A DNA stretch of 64,000 bases from Corella eumyota (taxonomy: Eukaryota; Chordata; Ascidiacea; Phlebobranchia; Corellidae): positions 372,001-436,000 of the forward strand of contig OY720099.1 in NCBI GenBank assembly GCA_963082875.1, written 5' to 3'. Under the pieces are notes generated by a model. The model did not search any database and was not told the origin of the DNA. It saw only the letters and a list, made by a program, of their open reading frames with translations. A program made the translations under genes and the position numbers. Shown one piece after another: positions 16,401-28,024 of this stretch. Numbering within the stretch: position 1 is the stretch's first letter; the number at the start of each line of letters is the position of its first letter.

Positions 16401-16723
16401 GATATTATAGATTGTATTTGCCCGATAATTAATCGGCTGATTAAGTGTTGGCTCAGCAGGAGTTCATGCCGTTATAGCACCTTACTTAAGAACGCTACAG
16501 CATGAGAGCAGTTGGGATCGATCGCAAGACCTCATGTAGTATTACCTGGTTCAACGGTGCATCGTAGAGCGGCCATGTAATGAACCATTGAATCCTTTGG
16601 GTCAACTAAAGTCGTTGTTGCAAAAGTTTGAGTCGCCAACAACTTAGCCAGATAAGCCCCCGAATAACCGCCCCCTATTATTACCACCCGGGGGATAGGC
16701 GGAAGTGATTGCCCACAACCCAT
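13415..16723 (-). CDS. AIFM2: AIFM2/FSP1, NAD(P)H:ubiquinone oxidoreductase
   Basis: AIFM2 (FSP1) is an FAD flavoprotein that reduces ubiquinone and vitamin K at membranes and suppresses lipid peroxidation (ferroptosis). Seven exons: 16723-16546, 16181-16066, 15780-15655, 15261-15060, 14618-14460, 14126-13926 and 13566-13415. All phases close, giving 377 residues against 373 in human. The N-terminus MGCGQS fits N-myristoylation of Gly2, as known for the family. The first Rossmann motif is VVIIGGGYSG at about 13-22, followed by LVDPKDSMVHYMAALRCTVE. A second Rossmann motif LIVGGNSAAVQFAGE starts at about 149. FAD-contacting IYVMGDVTD lies near residue 280. The C-terminal region keeps the Gly-rich GCYDGAGVVGSK. 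SINEs are dense in the introns. It is head-to-head with SLC27A. Confidence 0.92.
13629..13897 (+). repeat. tRNA-derived SINE
   Basis: Near full length, ending only about 30 bp from AIFM2 exon 6, in intron 6 and opposite to the gene. Confidence 0.8.
14155..14432 (+). repeat. tRNA-derived SINE, best-preserved copy
   Basis: The A-box region GTGGTGTAGTGGTAAGAAC and B box GTGGGTTCAATCCCC are intact, followed by the tRNA-unrelated body and an ATCGAGGATAAAAAGAT end. A good reference copy for the family; AIFM2 intron 5. Confidence 0.85.
14625..15005 (+). repeat. Two tRNA-derived SINE copies in tandem
   Basis: A tail fragment (about 14625-14737) is followed directly by a near full-length copy (about 14738-15005), both in the same orientation in AIFM2 intron 4. 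Confidence 0.75.
15303..15583 (-). repeat. tRNA-derived SINE
   Basis: Full-length copy in AIFM2 intron 3, in the gene's orientation. Confidence 0.8.
15823..16040 (+). repeat. tRNA-derived SINE, 5'-truncated at the B box
   Basis: Begins at CCTGGGTTCGATCCCCACC and ends just before AIFM2 exon 2. Confidence 0.75.
16288..16540 (-). repeat. tRNA-derived SINE
   Basis: In AIFM2 intron 1, ending within about 10 bp of the exon 1 donor. Its own sequence lies right next to the splice site. Confidence 0.75.
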
Positions 16724-17486
16724 TACGTCATATCCTGTTGTTTGTTTAGGAACAATTAAAGATATAAATAAACCTGCCTACCACTGTTTAGTATTTAAGT
16801 TAAGTTAGACTGTAGATTAAAACCATCTTAAATAATTCTGTTTAATTCTTAGATTTAAATAATTTAAAGTTTATTAATTATAATTTTTGTTAATTACCAA
16901 ATTAGCGTTTATTTAAACTTATTTCAGGGCTACAAATTACGATTAATTTTAACTTAAAACCGATTATTTACGCTACTATAGAAACTGTGATCGAGAAAAC
17001 TTAAAAGTTTATGAAACCTGAGAATCTTTTGTGTTGGTATAAAGGCTTCTAACAACAGAATTAAATCATTGGTGTTCATTTTCAATCGAATCTAAAAACA
17101 TGTTAAGAATTCAATTATAAATATGTCAAATCTAAAATGCAATTTTAAACTTAATTTTCTTAACAAAATGTTGGATATTTATAAAAAGATATTAGAATTA
17201 CGTTTTCTTTTTAAAGCAAAATGTTTAGTTTTTAATTTCCGCCATAGAAATCGAATAAAATAATAACTTAGTTACGAGTGACTAATGGACCACGTTAAAG
17301 TAAACAAACCCAGAATCTGTGTAAATAAAAATTTAGGTTCAAAGGTTGAAAAGAAAGCCAAGTAACGTGTTTTGCAAGTTTTTTCATTACTAAACTTTTT
17401 TTATTTGTAGCACTTTCTGTGTGTAAATATTAAGCATTTTGTGCAACTGACAAAGTGTAAAAAGGATTCTATTTTTTTCAAATAAA
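16724..17486. promoter_or_regulatory. Shared head-to-head promoter region of AIFM2 and SLC27A
   Basis: The 763 bp between two divergent start codons must contain both promoters. It is AT-rich and repeat-free. No TATA box or factor site could be singled out. Confidence 0.45.
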
Positions 17487-20400
17487 ATGAGTTATCGTTG
17501 GTTGCTACCCTATTTAGTTGGGGTACCAGCTGGTTTGGTTTTATCCTGGAGGTTATTGCTGTCTTATATACCATGGCTAGCAGCTGATATCAGATTTATT
17601 AAAAAACTGCTTAACTTTTTAAAAACGAAATCTCTTTTGGCAAAACAGGATCTTTGGATTTGTGATAAGTAAAAAACTTTAACGTTTTTCATTAAAAAAT
17701 AACAATTTTTCAAGTGTTTTTTTTTTCTTTTTTTACTTAATTATTTATTAAGATAAACCAAATAAAAAATACCTAAAATTTGAATAAATTTTAGATTATT
17801 TCTGTAAAAGAAAAACTTTAAAAATCATTTATTTTTTTTTTATAGATTAATGAAAAATGCTGACGAAACTCCGGACAAACCTTTCATTTTATTTGAGGAT
17901 GATTCTTATAGTTATAAACAAATGAATGATTGGGCAAACCAGTGTACTAGATGTTTAAAAAAACTTGGCTGTGGGCCAGGTGGAAAGGTAAAAGTTTGAC
18001 TAAAAGAAGTCAGTTGTAAGCCCATAAGGTTTTTTTTTTGGGGGGGGATTTTTGTTTTTTCATAAAGGGATAAGTTTTATATATTTTATTGGGTAGGGGT
18101 GTGGTATTGTGACGTGTCTAAGCTATCTGTAAACGCCAGGCTCAAGGCGAATAGTGTGGCATTGGCAAAGTTCGAACCTGAAACCTTTTGGCTCGTTATC
18201 CGACGCTATGACCAGTTCACCACACTACCGGACTGTAAGACCATAGTGTTTGGGATTTAAATTTCACAAAGCTGCCCTAAGTGGCCTGCGTTTAAAAGGG
18301 GGTTTATTTAAAGAAATAAATTGGTTTCTTGTTGCATATTTACAGCAGGGAGATAATTGAAGAATTGGTAATACCTGCAATGCTTTATTAACCGCCATAT
18401 TTTTAACTAACTTTTTGCTGTTTTAGACGCGAACGCTTTTTAGTGTGTTTTGCAAATAACTTCTAATAAAACTTTTATTCAATTTTATTCAGATTAAATA
18501 TTACAGCGGGTTAAACAAATAAAAATATATTTTATAATTAAAAATTAAATGTTAATTAAAATTAATTACCTTTAGGTTGGAGTAATGATGATGAATGAAC
18601 CAGCATTTGTTGCTCTGTGGATGGGTTGTAACAGAATTGGGGTAACCACCGGGTTTCTCAACTTTAATCTTAGGTCAAAATCCCTGCTCCACTGCATCGA
18701 CATTGCAGAAGTCACCATCATTGTTGTGGGCAAGGACCAACCTTTAATCCAGGTACTTAGGGTCTTGAGTTTGAATCTAGACGAAGGTATTCATTTAAAT
18801 TATTTATTTTGTACGAAAAGGGAATTTTTAATGGATTATTTTAGGCAGATTTTTTAGTTTTGTCCAAATAATAGACCTTTAAGTTTAATTAAATATCTTA
18901 TTAGTATTTATTAATTTTCTTTTGCAGGCTATAAATGAAATTAAAGAGGAATTAAAAGAAAGAAAAATTAAAGTTTTTGTTTACGGTGAAAGTTGTGGAG
19001 AATTGAAATCAATTCAAGAATTAGTCGGTAAGTAAACTTAATTTCAAACTTGGTTAATTAAAATGATCGTCAATTTTAGTTACTTTTTTTTATAATTTTT
19101 AAAAATTTTTATCCATTACACAATTACCACCAATATTGTAATAAACCTTAAGTTACAATTAACAGAGGTTGAGAATAAGGAGAATATACCACGAGATTGG
19201 AGAGGGGGGAGCTTGTATAGTGATCCTATTTGTTATATTTATACCTCAGGAACAACAGGTTTGGACTTTAATCTTGTTCATCGTGTTAACATCAGCCTAA
19301 AGCTGTATTTACATATTTTCTGTGCAATTAAACCCAAACACAGCAATTTAAATGGCCCTCAGGGCAAATGCAATTAATCTAATTATAATCAAAATAAAAT
19401 GCTTCAAAGTTACCTTAAATCCAATAGTTGCCAAATATTTTTGAACCATTTTCAGGGCTTCCAAAAGCTGTAAACATGAACAACAGTAAGTGCTGGCAGG
19501 GAGGGTTGTTGTTAGATATGACGAAATGTGGGAGTAACGATGTTGTTTACACCAGCCTTCCTCTTTACCACAGTGCTGCGTCTGCCATTGGAATGGCTGG
19601 CACTATTTTAATTGGTAATCACATTAAAATGTAGTTTAAAATATTGTTTATGTTATATCCCAGTGTTAAGTTGTGCAAGATTAAGATATTATTAGCGTCA
19701 TAATACCACCTTTAACGAAGTTGACCTTTTTATTATAAATCTCGAGTTGAACAAGATATTTATTGGGGCACTTAATAAACTTGTTTAATAAAGCACAGCA
19801 AAAAATTAGGAAAAAAAACTTTTACTCATGTTAATTTAAATGGACAAAAACTGTAACCAAACGCACATCCTTAAGTAAAACTAGAAATATTTAAACAAAT
19901 ATTTTTTAATAAAATTTAATCTGAAATATTTTCTTACCATTAGGTGCCACCATTGCGTTAAGAAAGAAGTTTTCTGCCTCACATTTTTGGTCAGATATCA
20001 GGAAATATAACTGCACCGTTGTCCAATATATTGGGGAGATTATGAGATATGTCTGCAAACTACCTCCTGTTAGTATTTAATACATATTAAGTGATTATGT
20101 CTAATTAGAAAAGACTAGTCGGCATTTTAATTGTTTGGGTTGCAACCCTTATTATTATTTGCCTGTAATAATTTACCCATGCACCACAAACAGCAGGATT
20201 TTTTTGTTTGCCAAGGGTATATATTGGACATAAAGCCACCATGCTAAATATCGTCCACAAAGATTAATTATATATACATGCTGTTTGAAAGCTGTATTTT
20301 GGTTAATCTTAATCTGTATACATTTAATTAACTTTACCCCTTTAACTTTTTACTTACACAGAATGCAAAAGATAAAGACCACAACGTTCACACCCTGGTA

Positions 20401-22658
20401 GGGAATGGGTTAAGACCAGATGTTTGGAAAATATTCCTAGAGCGCCACGGCAAAAATATTGAAGTCATGGAATTTTATGCAGCCACGGAAGGGAACGTTG
20501 CCTTTTTCAATCTAGAAAATCAAGTGGGGTCAATTGGAATGTATTCTCCATTACTAAAGGTAAAACACTTATTAATTTTAGTGGGTTTTTAAAACAATAT
20601 AAAATCTGCTGTAAAGGGTTTACTTGAAACCTATTTGTTTACCTTTTTTTAAACAATTTACAAATTAATTTTAGAGAATTGGAGGTGGTGCGATGGTTAA
20701 ATTTGATGTCGAGAAAGAAGAAATGATCAGAGATAAAAATGGAAGGTCGAAAATAATTTAAAACTAAAATTAAATAAAAATAAATGGTTTGCAATATCAT
20801 CTAACATTATACAACCTAGTATTAGAATATTCAAATCATAAACTTAAGGCTAATGTTTACCTAAGGTTTACAACCTAAAGGCAAATAACCTACATGCCCT
20901 AATTTAATGTATGGCTAACAAATATAATACCAACAAAATAAAGCATATTAATTCACAATAACTTTTAAATTATTATACCAAATATTAAGCTTTTTGGGTT
21001 TGGGTTAAACAGTACTAATACAGTTAAAACATTGGGCATTTAGTAATGATAAAAATAAAGTTAATTTTGAATTACATTTCTATATACTTACAGAGCTATC
21101 TATGCTGATTGTAATGAACCAGCGTTGTTGTTGGGTCTAATAAACGAGAAGTTTGAGATCTCATCCTACAAGGGAGCCAGGAATTTGACAGAAAAGAAAA
21201 TTATGCACGATGTCTTTAAAGTAAAAACCTGAACAAAAATAATTTTTGTAGATTTAAAAGTGTAACAAAATTGCAAAATGTTTTAACCAATGTGAAATCA
21301 ATGCCCATCTATATATAATGGTGCTAAGTGGACAATATATATATGTGTGTATTTGTCCAATTAATAAGCCTACAAAATAAAAAACTGTAAGGTAAATTAT
21401 CGTAGGTAAATATGAGTTGAAAGTTGTAACCATATTACGACAATTAAAATCTTGACTGTAGGTCAGGCTATCAACTTATATAACTAAAGACTCTATATTT
21501 AAAAAGTCCTAAAAAGTTTGCTTTTTATACCAAATGATTAATTTAACTTACAGAAAGGCGACAAATACTTTAACACCGGGGATTTATTGAGTTACGACGA
21601 GAACTACCACGTCCACTTCTGTGATCGGATCGGGGACACGTTCAGATGGAAGGGGGAGAATGTTTCAACCAACGAAGTGAGTGACACAATTGTGCAAGCG
21701 CCTGGCATCAAGGAAGCAAATGTTTACGGAGTGGAAGTTGGAGGTGAGATTAAATCCAAAATTTTATGACTACTAAAAAAATTCAAAAAAATAAAAAAAA
21801 AAAATTGTGTCATAACCATTTAAATCATTTCAACAGGAAAATCTATAAAATAAAACTAAACTGATTCAAGTTTTTAAAAGAATTTTAAAAAAAATCCAAA
21901 AATTAAAAAAAAATTTAAAAATAAGTAAAATTTTTTGGCCCCACAAATTGAGTTGTAAAAAAGTTATTATTACATCACTTTAACATGCACCTTAAATATT
22001 TAATTCCAGAACTTGATGGAAGAGCTGGCATGGCTAGTTTGGTGCTAGATGAAGACCAGCAGGAGTTGGATATTAAGAAGTTGTACAACCATGTCACTCA
22101 GTCTCTTCCCTCATATGCTCAACCCTTGTTCATCAGGTAACATCTTTAAAACCTTTAAATATTAAATTAATACTGGTTTGATTATTTTTGCCTAAAGTTT
22201 TTAACTTGAACACATATTATGACCATAGGTGGGCACAGTTAATCGAAAAAATAACTTTGTTAAATGGTAATTCGCTTCGCAATACATTGAAATTTTATCC
22301 ACATTTAAAACCACTTAGCCATATTTATACCAAATTTCAAATTCTCAACACCATTTGTATGGTTTTGGACACCACCATTATGTTGTGGGTTATACTTAAC
22401 TTTACAATTTGGCCTAAAAAGTAATATTTTAAATCTTACCTTAAATGTAAAGTTGATATTTTTCCAAACAGGGTTCAAGCTGAACTGGAGTTAACCGGAA
22501 CATGGAAACAGAGAAAAGTGAACTTAAAACAACAGGGTTACAACCTTGAGCTCATTGGCGAGGATAAACTATATTTCCTCGACCACAAACAGAAGACCTT
22601 CGTTGCCATGACAACTGAGCTACAGAAGGGACTCGACGAGGGCACGATCAGAGTTTGA
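17487..22658 (+). CDS. SLC27A: SLC27A-type fatty acid transport protein / very-long-chain acyl-CoA synthetase
   Basis: Activates long and very-long-chain fatty acids to acyl-CoA (ATP to AMP) at ER or plasma membrane, which drives uptake. Thirteen exons: 17487-17668, 17846-17987, 18576-18752, 18928-19027, 19166-19258, 19456-19614, 19944-20068, 20362-20559, 20675-20745, 21094-21220, 21554-21743, 22010-22136 and 22472-22658. All phases close, giving 625 residues, typical for FATPs. An N-terminal hydrophobic segment covers about residues 5-35. The AMP-binding signature IYTSGTTG is at about 225-232. The FATP/VLACS motif YFNTGD is at 463-468, with [19 protein letters not shown] at 482-500. The C-terminus keeps the family's [12 protein letters not shown]. 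The paralogue number (FATP1/4/6 or 2/3) cannot be fixed by eye. AATAAA-type signals lie near 22926. A dead copy of the last exon lies at 28099. Confidence 0.93.
18085..18245 (-). repeat. Second type of tRNA-derived SINE
   Basis: On the minus strand it reads GTGTGGTGAACTGGTCATAG (A-box-like), then GGTTTCAGGTTCGAAC (B box), then an unrelated tail with GAGCCTGGCGTTTACAGATA. It differs from the abundant SINE of this window and is the only copy seen, in SLC27A intron 2. Confidence 0.6.
20120..20285 (+). repeat. AT-rich interspersed repeat, family B
   Basis: Diverged copy with TTACCCATGCACCACAAACA and a tail ending TTAATTATATATACATG, in SLC27A intron 7. Confidence 0.6.
21295..21490 (-). repeat. 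AT-rich interspersed repeat, family B
   Basis: Inverted copy in SLC27A intron 10. The CCTACAGTCAAGATTTTAAT start and TATATATAG end are both present. Confidence 0.65.
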
Positions 22659-23922
22659 GTTTTTTCTGTAATTTTGATAAATTTTTTTATTCGATTTTGA
22701 TTTATCCTTAATTTAAAGTTAAATCAGCTTAAAAATAGAGAAACTGAATCCAGCATAACATGTACTGCTATTATGTGGATATTTGGTGTTTTATATAAAT
22801 CTATTAATCACTATGCATCTAATCATATATTTTATATCACATAATCTTTTAAATATTCATCATTAAAAGTGTAATTAAGTGTGTGTTAATATTAATCAAG
22901 AACAAAAGACTAATGCAATTATAAAATAAATGCAATCATTAATAAAATTTAATCTAAAAATATCGGTGTGTTCAATTTCATGAAAAAATGTTAAGTTAGT
23001 TCAATGAGAACCTGACAACAATAAAACTAAAAAACAACACGTGCTTCAATGTATTGCGCATCTTGTAAGGTGACACTATTATTCTTTCAACTAAGCCATC
23101 ACTTCTATTGTTTGTTCGTAAGGGTATGTTTAAGAAAGGGTAAATTAAATTTTCCTTACTGAAATAGAGATGCTGAATAACAACAATTTAGTATTAGACT
23201 ATTCGCTTACAGGCTAGTTTGTATAGAAATTTTATTACAATTTAATAAATTTGGGTTTGAGTGAGAATAAAATATATTGGGTTTGTACATTAGTCAAGCT
23301 GATCGATAACAATATACAGTTTGCATTTTTAGTGAAGTTAGCTGATAATTTAGAATATTTTTTATTTTATTTTGGTTTTTCGCGCATTGATAAAAGTAAA
23401 TAATAAATACGATATACAATTAATATTACATTAATGCGACGGGAAAAAATGACAAAATCAATTTAATGATTTAAAACATGCCAAAAGTATTAATGTTTAC
23501 ATAAAGATTTTAAGTATGTTATGGCATGGCCACCAAACCCAAATATGTTTATACTTAACTGGGTTTTCAGTGCCATGACACCACAATAATTAAAAGCAAA
23601 TTTAATTTTAAAGCTGCCTCCAAGTTAAAAAAAACTTGAATTAGGCAAAAAGAATATTGGTTGCTATGACAATCAGCAAAATTTATGCCAATAAATAAAA
23701 GACATCGTAGAATTGCCTTCGTCCATATATCTTATAAATACCTAAGTAATAGGTCTGCATGCAAGCAAAAATTCAAAACCAAATCAAATTAACAAATCTG
23801 ACTTAGCTTGAAATGCTTTTTACTATAATAAACATTTTTACCAAGATTAGGGTTTTTATTCAGATAAAAAACTTTTAATTATTACATATTAAAGAATAAA
23901 TTTAACAGGTAATAACATAACA
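22659..23922. other. SLC27A 3' UTR and upstream region of nucleotidyltransferase-TPR gene 1
   Basis: Contains the SLC27A polyadenylation region (about 22926-22950) and a 183-bp family A element (23359-23541). The stretch from about 23230 to the start codon matches the region before gene 2, notably ACAAATCTGACTTAGCTTGA. A TTTAACAG acceptor-like word lies 14 nt before the start codon. Confidence 0.6.
23359..23541 (-). mobile_element. 183-bp SINE-like element, family A, with AATAT target duplication
   Basis: On the minus strand it starts TGGGTTTGGTGGCCATGCC and ends in an A-rich run (CCAAAATAAAATAAAAAA). AATAT flanks it at 23354-23358 and 23542-23546. The paralogous site at 32333-32337 has a single AATAT and no insert, a natural empty site. 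No A or B box is clear. Confidence 0.75.
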
Positions 23923-26883
23923 ATGGCTACAGAAGATGAAATTGTTAAAGAACTTGAACTAATTTGTGACAAAAATGGAAAAGAAAAATTTCCAAAACAA
24001 TCTGCAAAACTTTTCCATAAACTTGGTTTAATTTACAAAACTGAAGGTCAGGCTGACAAAATCAAATTAATTCAAAGTGCAGCTTTACTGAATGCAGCTA
24101 TTGTTAGAAAACCTGAAAATGTGGAGGAAATTAAACAAGATCTTCGTCAATTTTGCTCTGAATTACTTAAAGTTGCAAAGGCAGCAAACCAAGAAGCAGA
24201 TTTGATTAAATATTCTAGAATAATTAAAAGGAATGTTGTAGAAATGAGAAACGAGGTTAATAAAAAACTTGAAACAATTTCCAAAATTCCTGAAAACATA
24301 TCCAAAAAGAAATTTCCAAAACTTAAAAGTGAAAAAGTTAAAGTTATTCGCAACCTGCAGAATACAATAAGTGAAGGTTATACAAAGATTATGAAACTTC
24401 TTGCTTGGTTTTGTGAAGAAATATTGGGAAATCCCCCATGTGAATATGCTTTAGTGGGACTTGGATCACTTGCACGAAGGGAAATAACTCCTTACTCTGA
24501 TTTTGAAAATGTCATAGTTTTGGATGACAAAGTTGAAGATATGCCAGAAAAGGATCAGGAAAAAATAAAGGAATACTTCAGATGGTTTGTTGTAATCTTT
24601 CAAGTTATTTTAATTAATCTTGGAGAAACTATTCTTCCTGCTGTTAATATTCCAAGTTTAAATTGTGGAGATCCAACTAAATTTAACTTTTATGATGCAG
24701 TTACACCTCTCGGCATTTTCTTTGATGGAATGATGCCACATGCTTGTAAATCTCCACTAGGAAGACAAGTTGAAACAGAAAACAAACCATTTATACTTGA
24801 ACTAATTCAAACTGTTAGCAAAATGGCAAGTTTTGTTGGGTTAGATGAAGATATTAAAAATGGTTACCACTTGGCCGATATGTTGATGACATCATGTTTT
24901 GTTGCTGGCAGTGAACAATTATACCAACTATTTAAGAAAAGTGTCTCAAATGAAATCTCTTTGTTGGATCAAAAAGAGTTTGAATCATCAGTTAAAAACC
25001 AAATAACTGAAAACCAGGAAGATTTTAATGTTATGGCACAACTTTACAAATTACAAGAGAATACCAATCTCAACATAAAAAGATTGGTTTACAGAACCTC
25101 AACTTTATTTGTTTCAGCAATCGGTAAATTAAATGGCATTAAAGAATCCTGCTGCTTTGATATTATGGAAAGTCTTATTCAAGATAATAAATTAACTAAA
25201 GAAGTTGGTTGCAATCTGAAATTTGCCATCGCTGTTGCATGTGAGACAAGATTAAGAGTTTACATGGATAGGAAATCTCAGGACGACATGGTTCAACAAT
25301 CAGAAATAAAAAAGAAACTTATAGATAACACAGTTGGAATAAAAAGTCTTATAGAATACTTTTTAATAATTTATGAATTTCAAAAAAACATATTTAAACC
25401 AGAGAAAATAAAACAACCGATAAGGTATTTAATTCCAGCAATTAGTCTTCGGTTACAAACTTATGAATATGCTAAAGAATGGGCAGAAAAACACATCTGC
25501 TCCAAAATTCATCCTCAAGATTCATCCTGCTCCAAAATTTATCCTAAAAAAATGTTGGATTCCATTAAAAAAAACTACTTTAATTGGAGAAAAAAAACAA
25601 AAAAAAAAACAAGAGAAAAAAAAAAGCCTCCTAAAGGAGAAAAACAAACACCACTCGCAATTTCCCAACAAATTGATGATGATCCAACAAAGATTAATAA
25701 TGTTGCTTATCTTTTTTATTGGATTGGATTGTGCAAATATGAGCTCCATCAAAATAAAGAAGCATTATCTGATCTTGAAATTTCACTTGAAATGTTTAAA
25801 CAAATTGAGGAAGATCCAACTAAGAAAAGTATTGTTGCTAATCATCATTATCAGATTGGAAAGTGCAAATATGAGCTCGATCAACATAAAGAAGCATTAT
25901 CTGATCTTGAAATCTCACTTACAATCTCTAAACAAATTGATGACAATCCAACTAAAAACTTGGGTGTTGCTGGTTGCTATTATGTAATTGGTAAGTGCAA
26001 ATTTGGGCTCAGTCAATATGAAGAAGCATTATCTAATTTCCAAACCTCACTTAAAATCTACCAACGAATTAATGATAATCCAACTAAGAGCAGTGATGTT
26101 GCTCCCAATCATAAACAAATTACTGATAATCCAATAAGCATTTATGTTGCTAATTGTCATTATTCCATTGGATTAAGCAAGTATAAGCTCGGTCAATATA
26201 AAGAAGCATTATCTGATCTCCAAACCTCACTTGAAATCTACCAAAATATTGGTGCCTATCCAACTAAGAGCATCACTATCGCTGAAACTTATAAAGTAAT
26301 TGGAAAGTGTAACTATCAGCTCCGTCAATACAAAGAAGCATTATTTGATTTTCAAACCTCACTTAAAATCCACCAACAAATTGATGACTATCCTACTAAA
26401 AGCAGTGTTGTTGTTAACGATCATTATTGGATTGGAAAGTGTAACTATCAGCTTTGTCAATACAAAGAAGCATTATTTGATTTCCAAACTGCTCTTAAAA
26501 TCCACCAACAAATTGATGACTATCCAACTAAAAGCAGTGAAGTTGTTAACGATCATTATTGGATTGGAAAGTGTAACTATCAGCTCCGCCAATACACAGA
26601 AGCATTATCTGATCTTCAAACCTCACTCAAAATCCACCAACAAATTGATGACTATCCAACTAAAAGCAGTGATGTTGTTAACGATCATTATTGGATTGGA
26701 AAGTGCAAACATAAGCTCAGTCAATATAAAGAAGCAATATCAAACTTCGAAATCTCACTTACAAAACTCCAACAAATTGATGAGGATTCTGCTAAAAACA
26801 AAACCATTATGAAATGCCACGATTGGATAGGAAAGTGTGCTGCAATGCCTTTTATTCAGCAGTTTGTCGTCAAAAAGTTATAA
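23923..26883 (+). CDS. DUF294/GlnD-like nucleotidyltransferase fused to TPR array, copy 1
   Basis: A single-exon ORF of 986 residues. Residues 1-165 are helical and Lys/Glu-rich. Residues 175-345 resemble DUF294/PII-uridylyltransferase N-terminal domains. The helix-turn motif G181-S182 is followed by D193 and E195 in LGSLARREITPYSDFENVIV, the GS...DxE/D metal-binding pattern of pol-beta-type nucleotidyltransferases. TPLGIFFDGMMPHAC (261-275) matches the family's second block, and ADMLMTSCFVAGS resembles DUF294_C. A Lys-rich linker (about 550-575) leads into eight full 44-residue TPR units plus partial ones from residue 584 (IDDxPTK...YWIGKCxYxLxQYKEAL...). Predicted cytosolic, with no signal peptide or membrane segment. 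Substrate is unknown. A TTTAACAG acceptor-like word 14 nt upstream suggests a 5' UTR intron or trans-splicing. Family call rests on motifs read by eye. Confidence 0.75.
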   Translation: MATEDEIVKELELICDKNGKEKFPKQSAKLFHKLGLIYKTEGQADKIKLIQSAALLNAAIVRKPENVEEIKQDLRQFCSELLKVAKAANQEADLIKYSRIIKRNVVEMRNEVNKKLETISKIPENISKKKFPKLKSEKVKVIRNLQNTISEGYTKIMKLLAWFCEEILGNPPCEYALVGLGSLARREITPYSDFENVIVLDDKVEDMPEKDQEKIKEYFRWFVVIFQVILINLGETILPAVNIPSLNCGDPTKFNFYDAVTPLGIFFDGMMPHACKSPLGRQVETENKPFILELIQTVSKMASFVGLDEDIKNGYHLADMLMTSCFVAGSEQLYQLFKKSVSNEISLLDQKEFESSVKNQITENQEDFNVMAQLYKLQENTNLNIKRLVYRTSTLFVSAIGKLNGIKESCCFDIMESLIQDNKLTKEVGCNLKFAIAVACETRLRVYMDRKSQDDMVQQSEIKKKLIDNTVGIKSLIEYFLIIYEFQKNIFKPEKIKQPIRYLIPAISLRLQTYEYAKEWAEKHICSKIHPQDSSCSKIYPKKMLDSIKKNYFNWRKKTKKKTREKKKPPKGEKQTPLAISQQIDDDPTKINNVAYLFYWIGLCKYELHQNKEALSDLEISLEMFKQIEEDPTKKSIVANHHYQIGKCKYELDQHKEALSDLEISLTISKQIDDNPTKNLGVAGCYYVIGKCKFGLSQYEEALSNFQTSLKIYQRINDNPTKSSDVAPNHKQITDNPISIYVANCHYSIGLSKYKLGQYKEALSDLQTSLEIYQNIGAYPTKSITIAETYKVIGKCNYQLRQYKEALFDFQTSLKIHQQIDDYPTKSSVVVNDHYWIGKCNYQLCQYKEALFDFQTALKIHQQIDDYPTKSSEVVNDHYWIGKCNYQLRQYTEALSDLQTSLKIHQQIDDYPTKSSDVVNDHYWIGKCKHKLSQYKEAISNFEISLTKLQQIDEDSAKNKTIMKCHDWIGKCAAMPFIQQFVVKKL

Positions 26884-28024
26884 CTTTGGAAGCTGTTAAT
26901 ATAAAGTAGAAATGCACAGATACTACATTAAAACTTTAGTGTTTTAACCCCTTCTTCGATACAAAACAACATAATACAAAATAGGTCATTTTGAAAATAA
27001 TTCAAATTTCTTATATTTAAAATGGAAAAGTTAATTTTTTGGCAGTTTTTTACTGTTTAAATCGAAAAAGCTGTTAACTTAAACACCTTCACAATAATGC
27101 GTTGTTTTTTTTAATTTTTTTGCAAAATGTTTTGAATATCTTTTATTGTTTCCCCTAATAATTCGCAAATTTAATTACAATTTTTTTTTGTATTATATTT
27201 TATTAGTTTTGTATTATTTTGAATTAATGTTTAAGGTATTCTTACAAATGTTAAACTTTATAACCAATAATATTTTGTACATATTTGCTTTTAATTAATG
27301 TTAATTTTGCATTTTAGGAATCTAGGTTTTAATATAAATTAATTAAAACATGTAAACTGTTAAGAAAACATGTAAAACCATGACAACAAAGTCAAACAAA
27401 ACCATGACAACAAGGTCAAACGAAACCATGACAACAACTGGAAAAAACAAAATAAATTTGGAAAATTTGAATATACAGTTACCAAGGTATTTACAAATTG
27501 ATTTGTTAAACTAACTACAAACAGGACTTAAAAATTAATTTTTGTAAATAAGTGATAAAGAGTTATACCATAGTGTAGAAATAATTGTTTGAAGTAGTTA
27601 TGTTGTTTTTAACATTTGTATTGCACTCAGTTGTCTTATTTTTTTACAGGTCCAAAGTTTAAATTGACCCCTAATATAAAGTCAGTGTCGTTTAAGTGTT
27701 GACTTTGTAATTTTTAATCACAATTGTATATCGTGTTTGTTTTTAAGTGATTAGAGATTAAAAATTATTATTTGCCATCAAAAAAATTAGTTAAATTTTC
27801 TCTTAATATTTAACACAAAACTGGTACAGAATTAAAACAAACACTTTTCTATAAAGTTAACTTTTAAAACCTATAATTTAGTCACATATATTATTATATT
27901 ACTTTATTTGAATGAATTCAGCCACATTTACACTTACTTTAATTAAAGCCAAACGTTAAATTGTCAATCCCACTCCACATGGTTATCAACCTGGTAGTTT
28001 AGATATAACCACCATATTAAATTA
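26884..28024. other. 3' flank of nucleotidyltransferase-TPR gene 1
   Basis: Very AT-rich with no gene. It holds a three-copy tandem repeat at 27374-27437. Confidence 0.5.
27374..27437. repeat. Three-copy 24-bp tandem repeat
   Basis: Unit AACCATGACAACAAAGTCAA plus AC(A/G)A, repeated about 2.7 times. Confidence 0.8.

Larger units (their letters stand above)
22396..28024 (+). repeat. Tandem segmental duplication, unit 1
   Basis: Unit 1 begins in SLC27A intron 12 at AACTTTACAATTTGGCC and carries exon 13, the 3' UTR, the upstream region and the whole first nucleotidyltransferase-TPR gene. Matching sequence restarts at 28025. The end point is set by the start of unit 2 and is an inference. Confidence 0.7.

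Noticed and set aside
25463-26812. Long alternative-frame ORFs inside the TPR array (174 and 170 codons), and their equivalents in copy 2
   Set aside because: They arise because the 132-bp TPR unit repeats in phase, keeping other frames open. The peptides are Ile/Lys/Leu-rich with no family resemblance.
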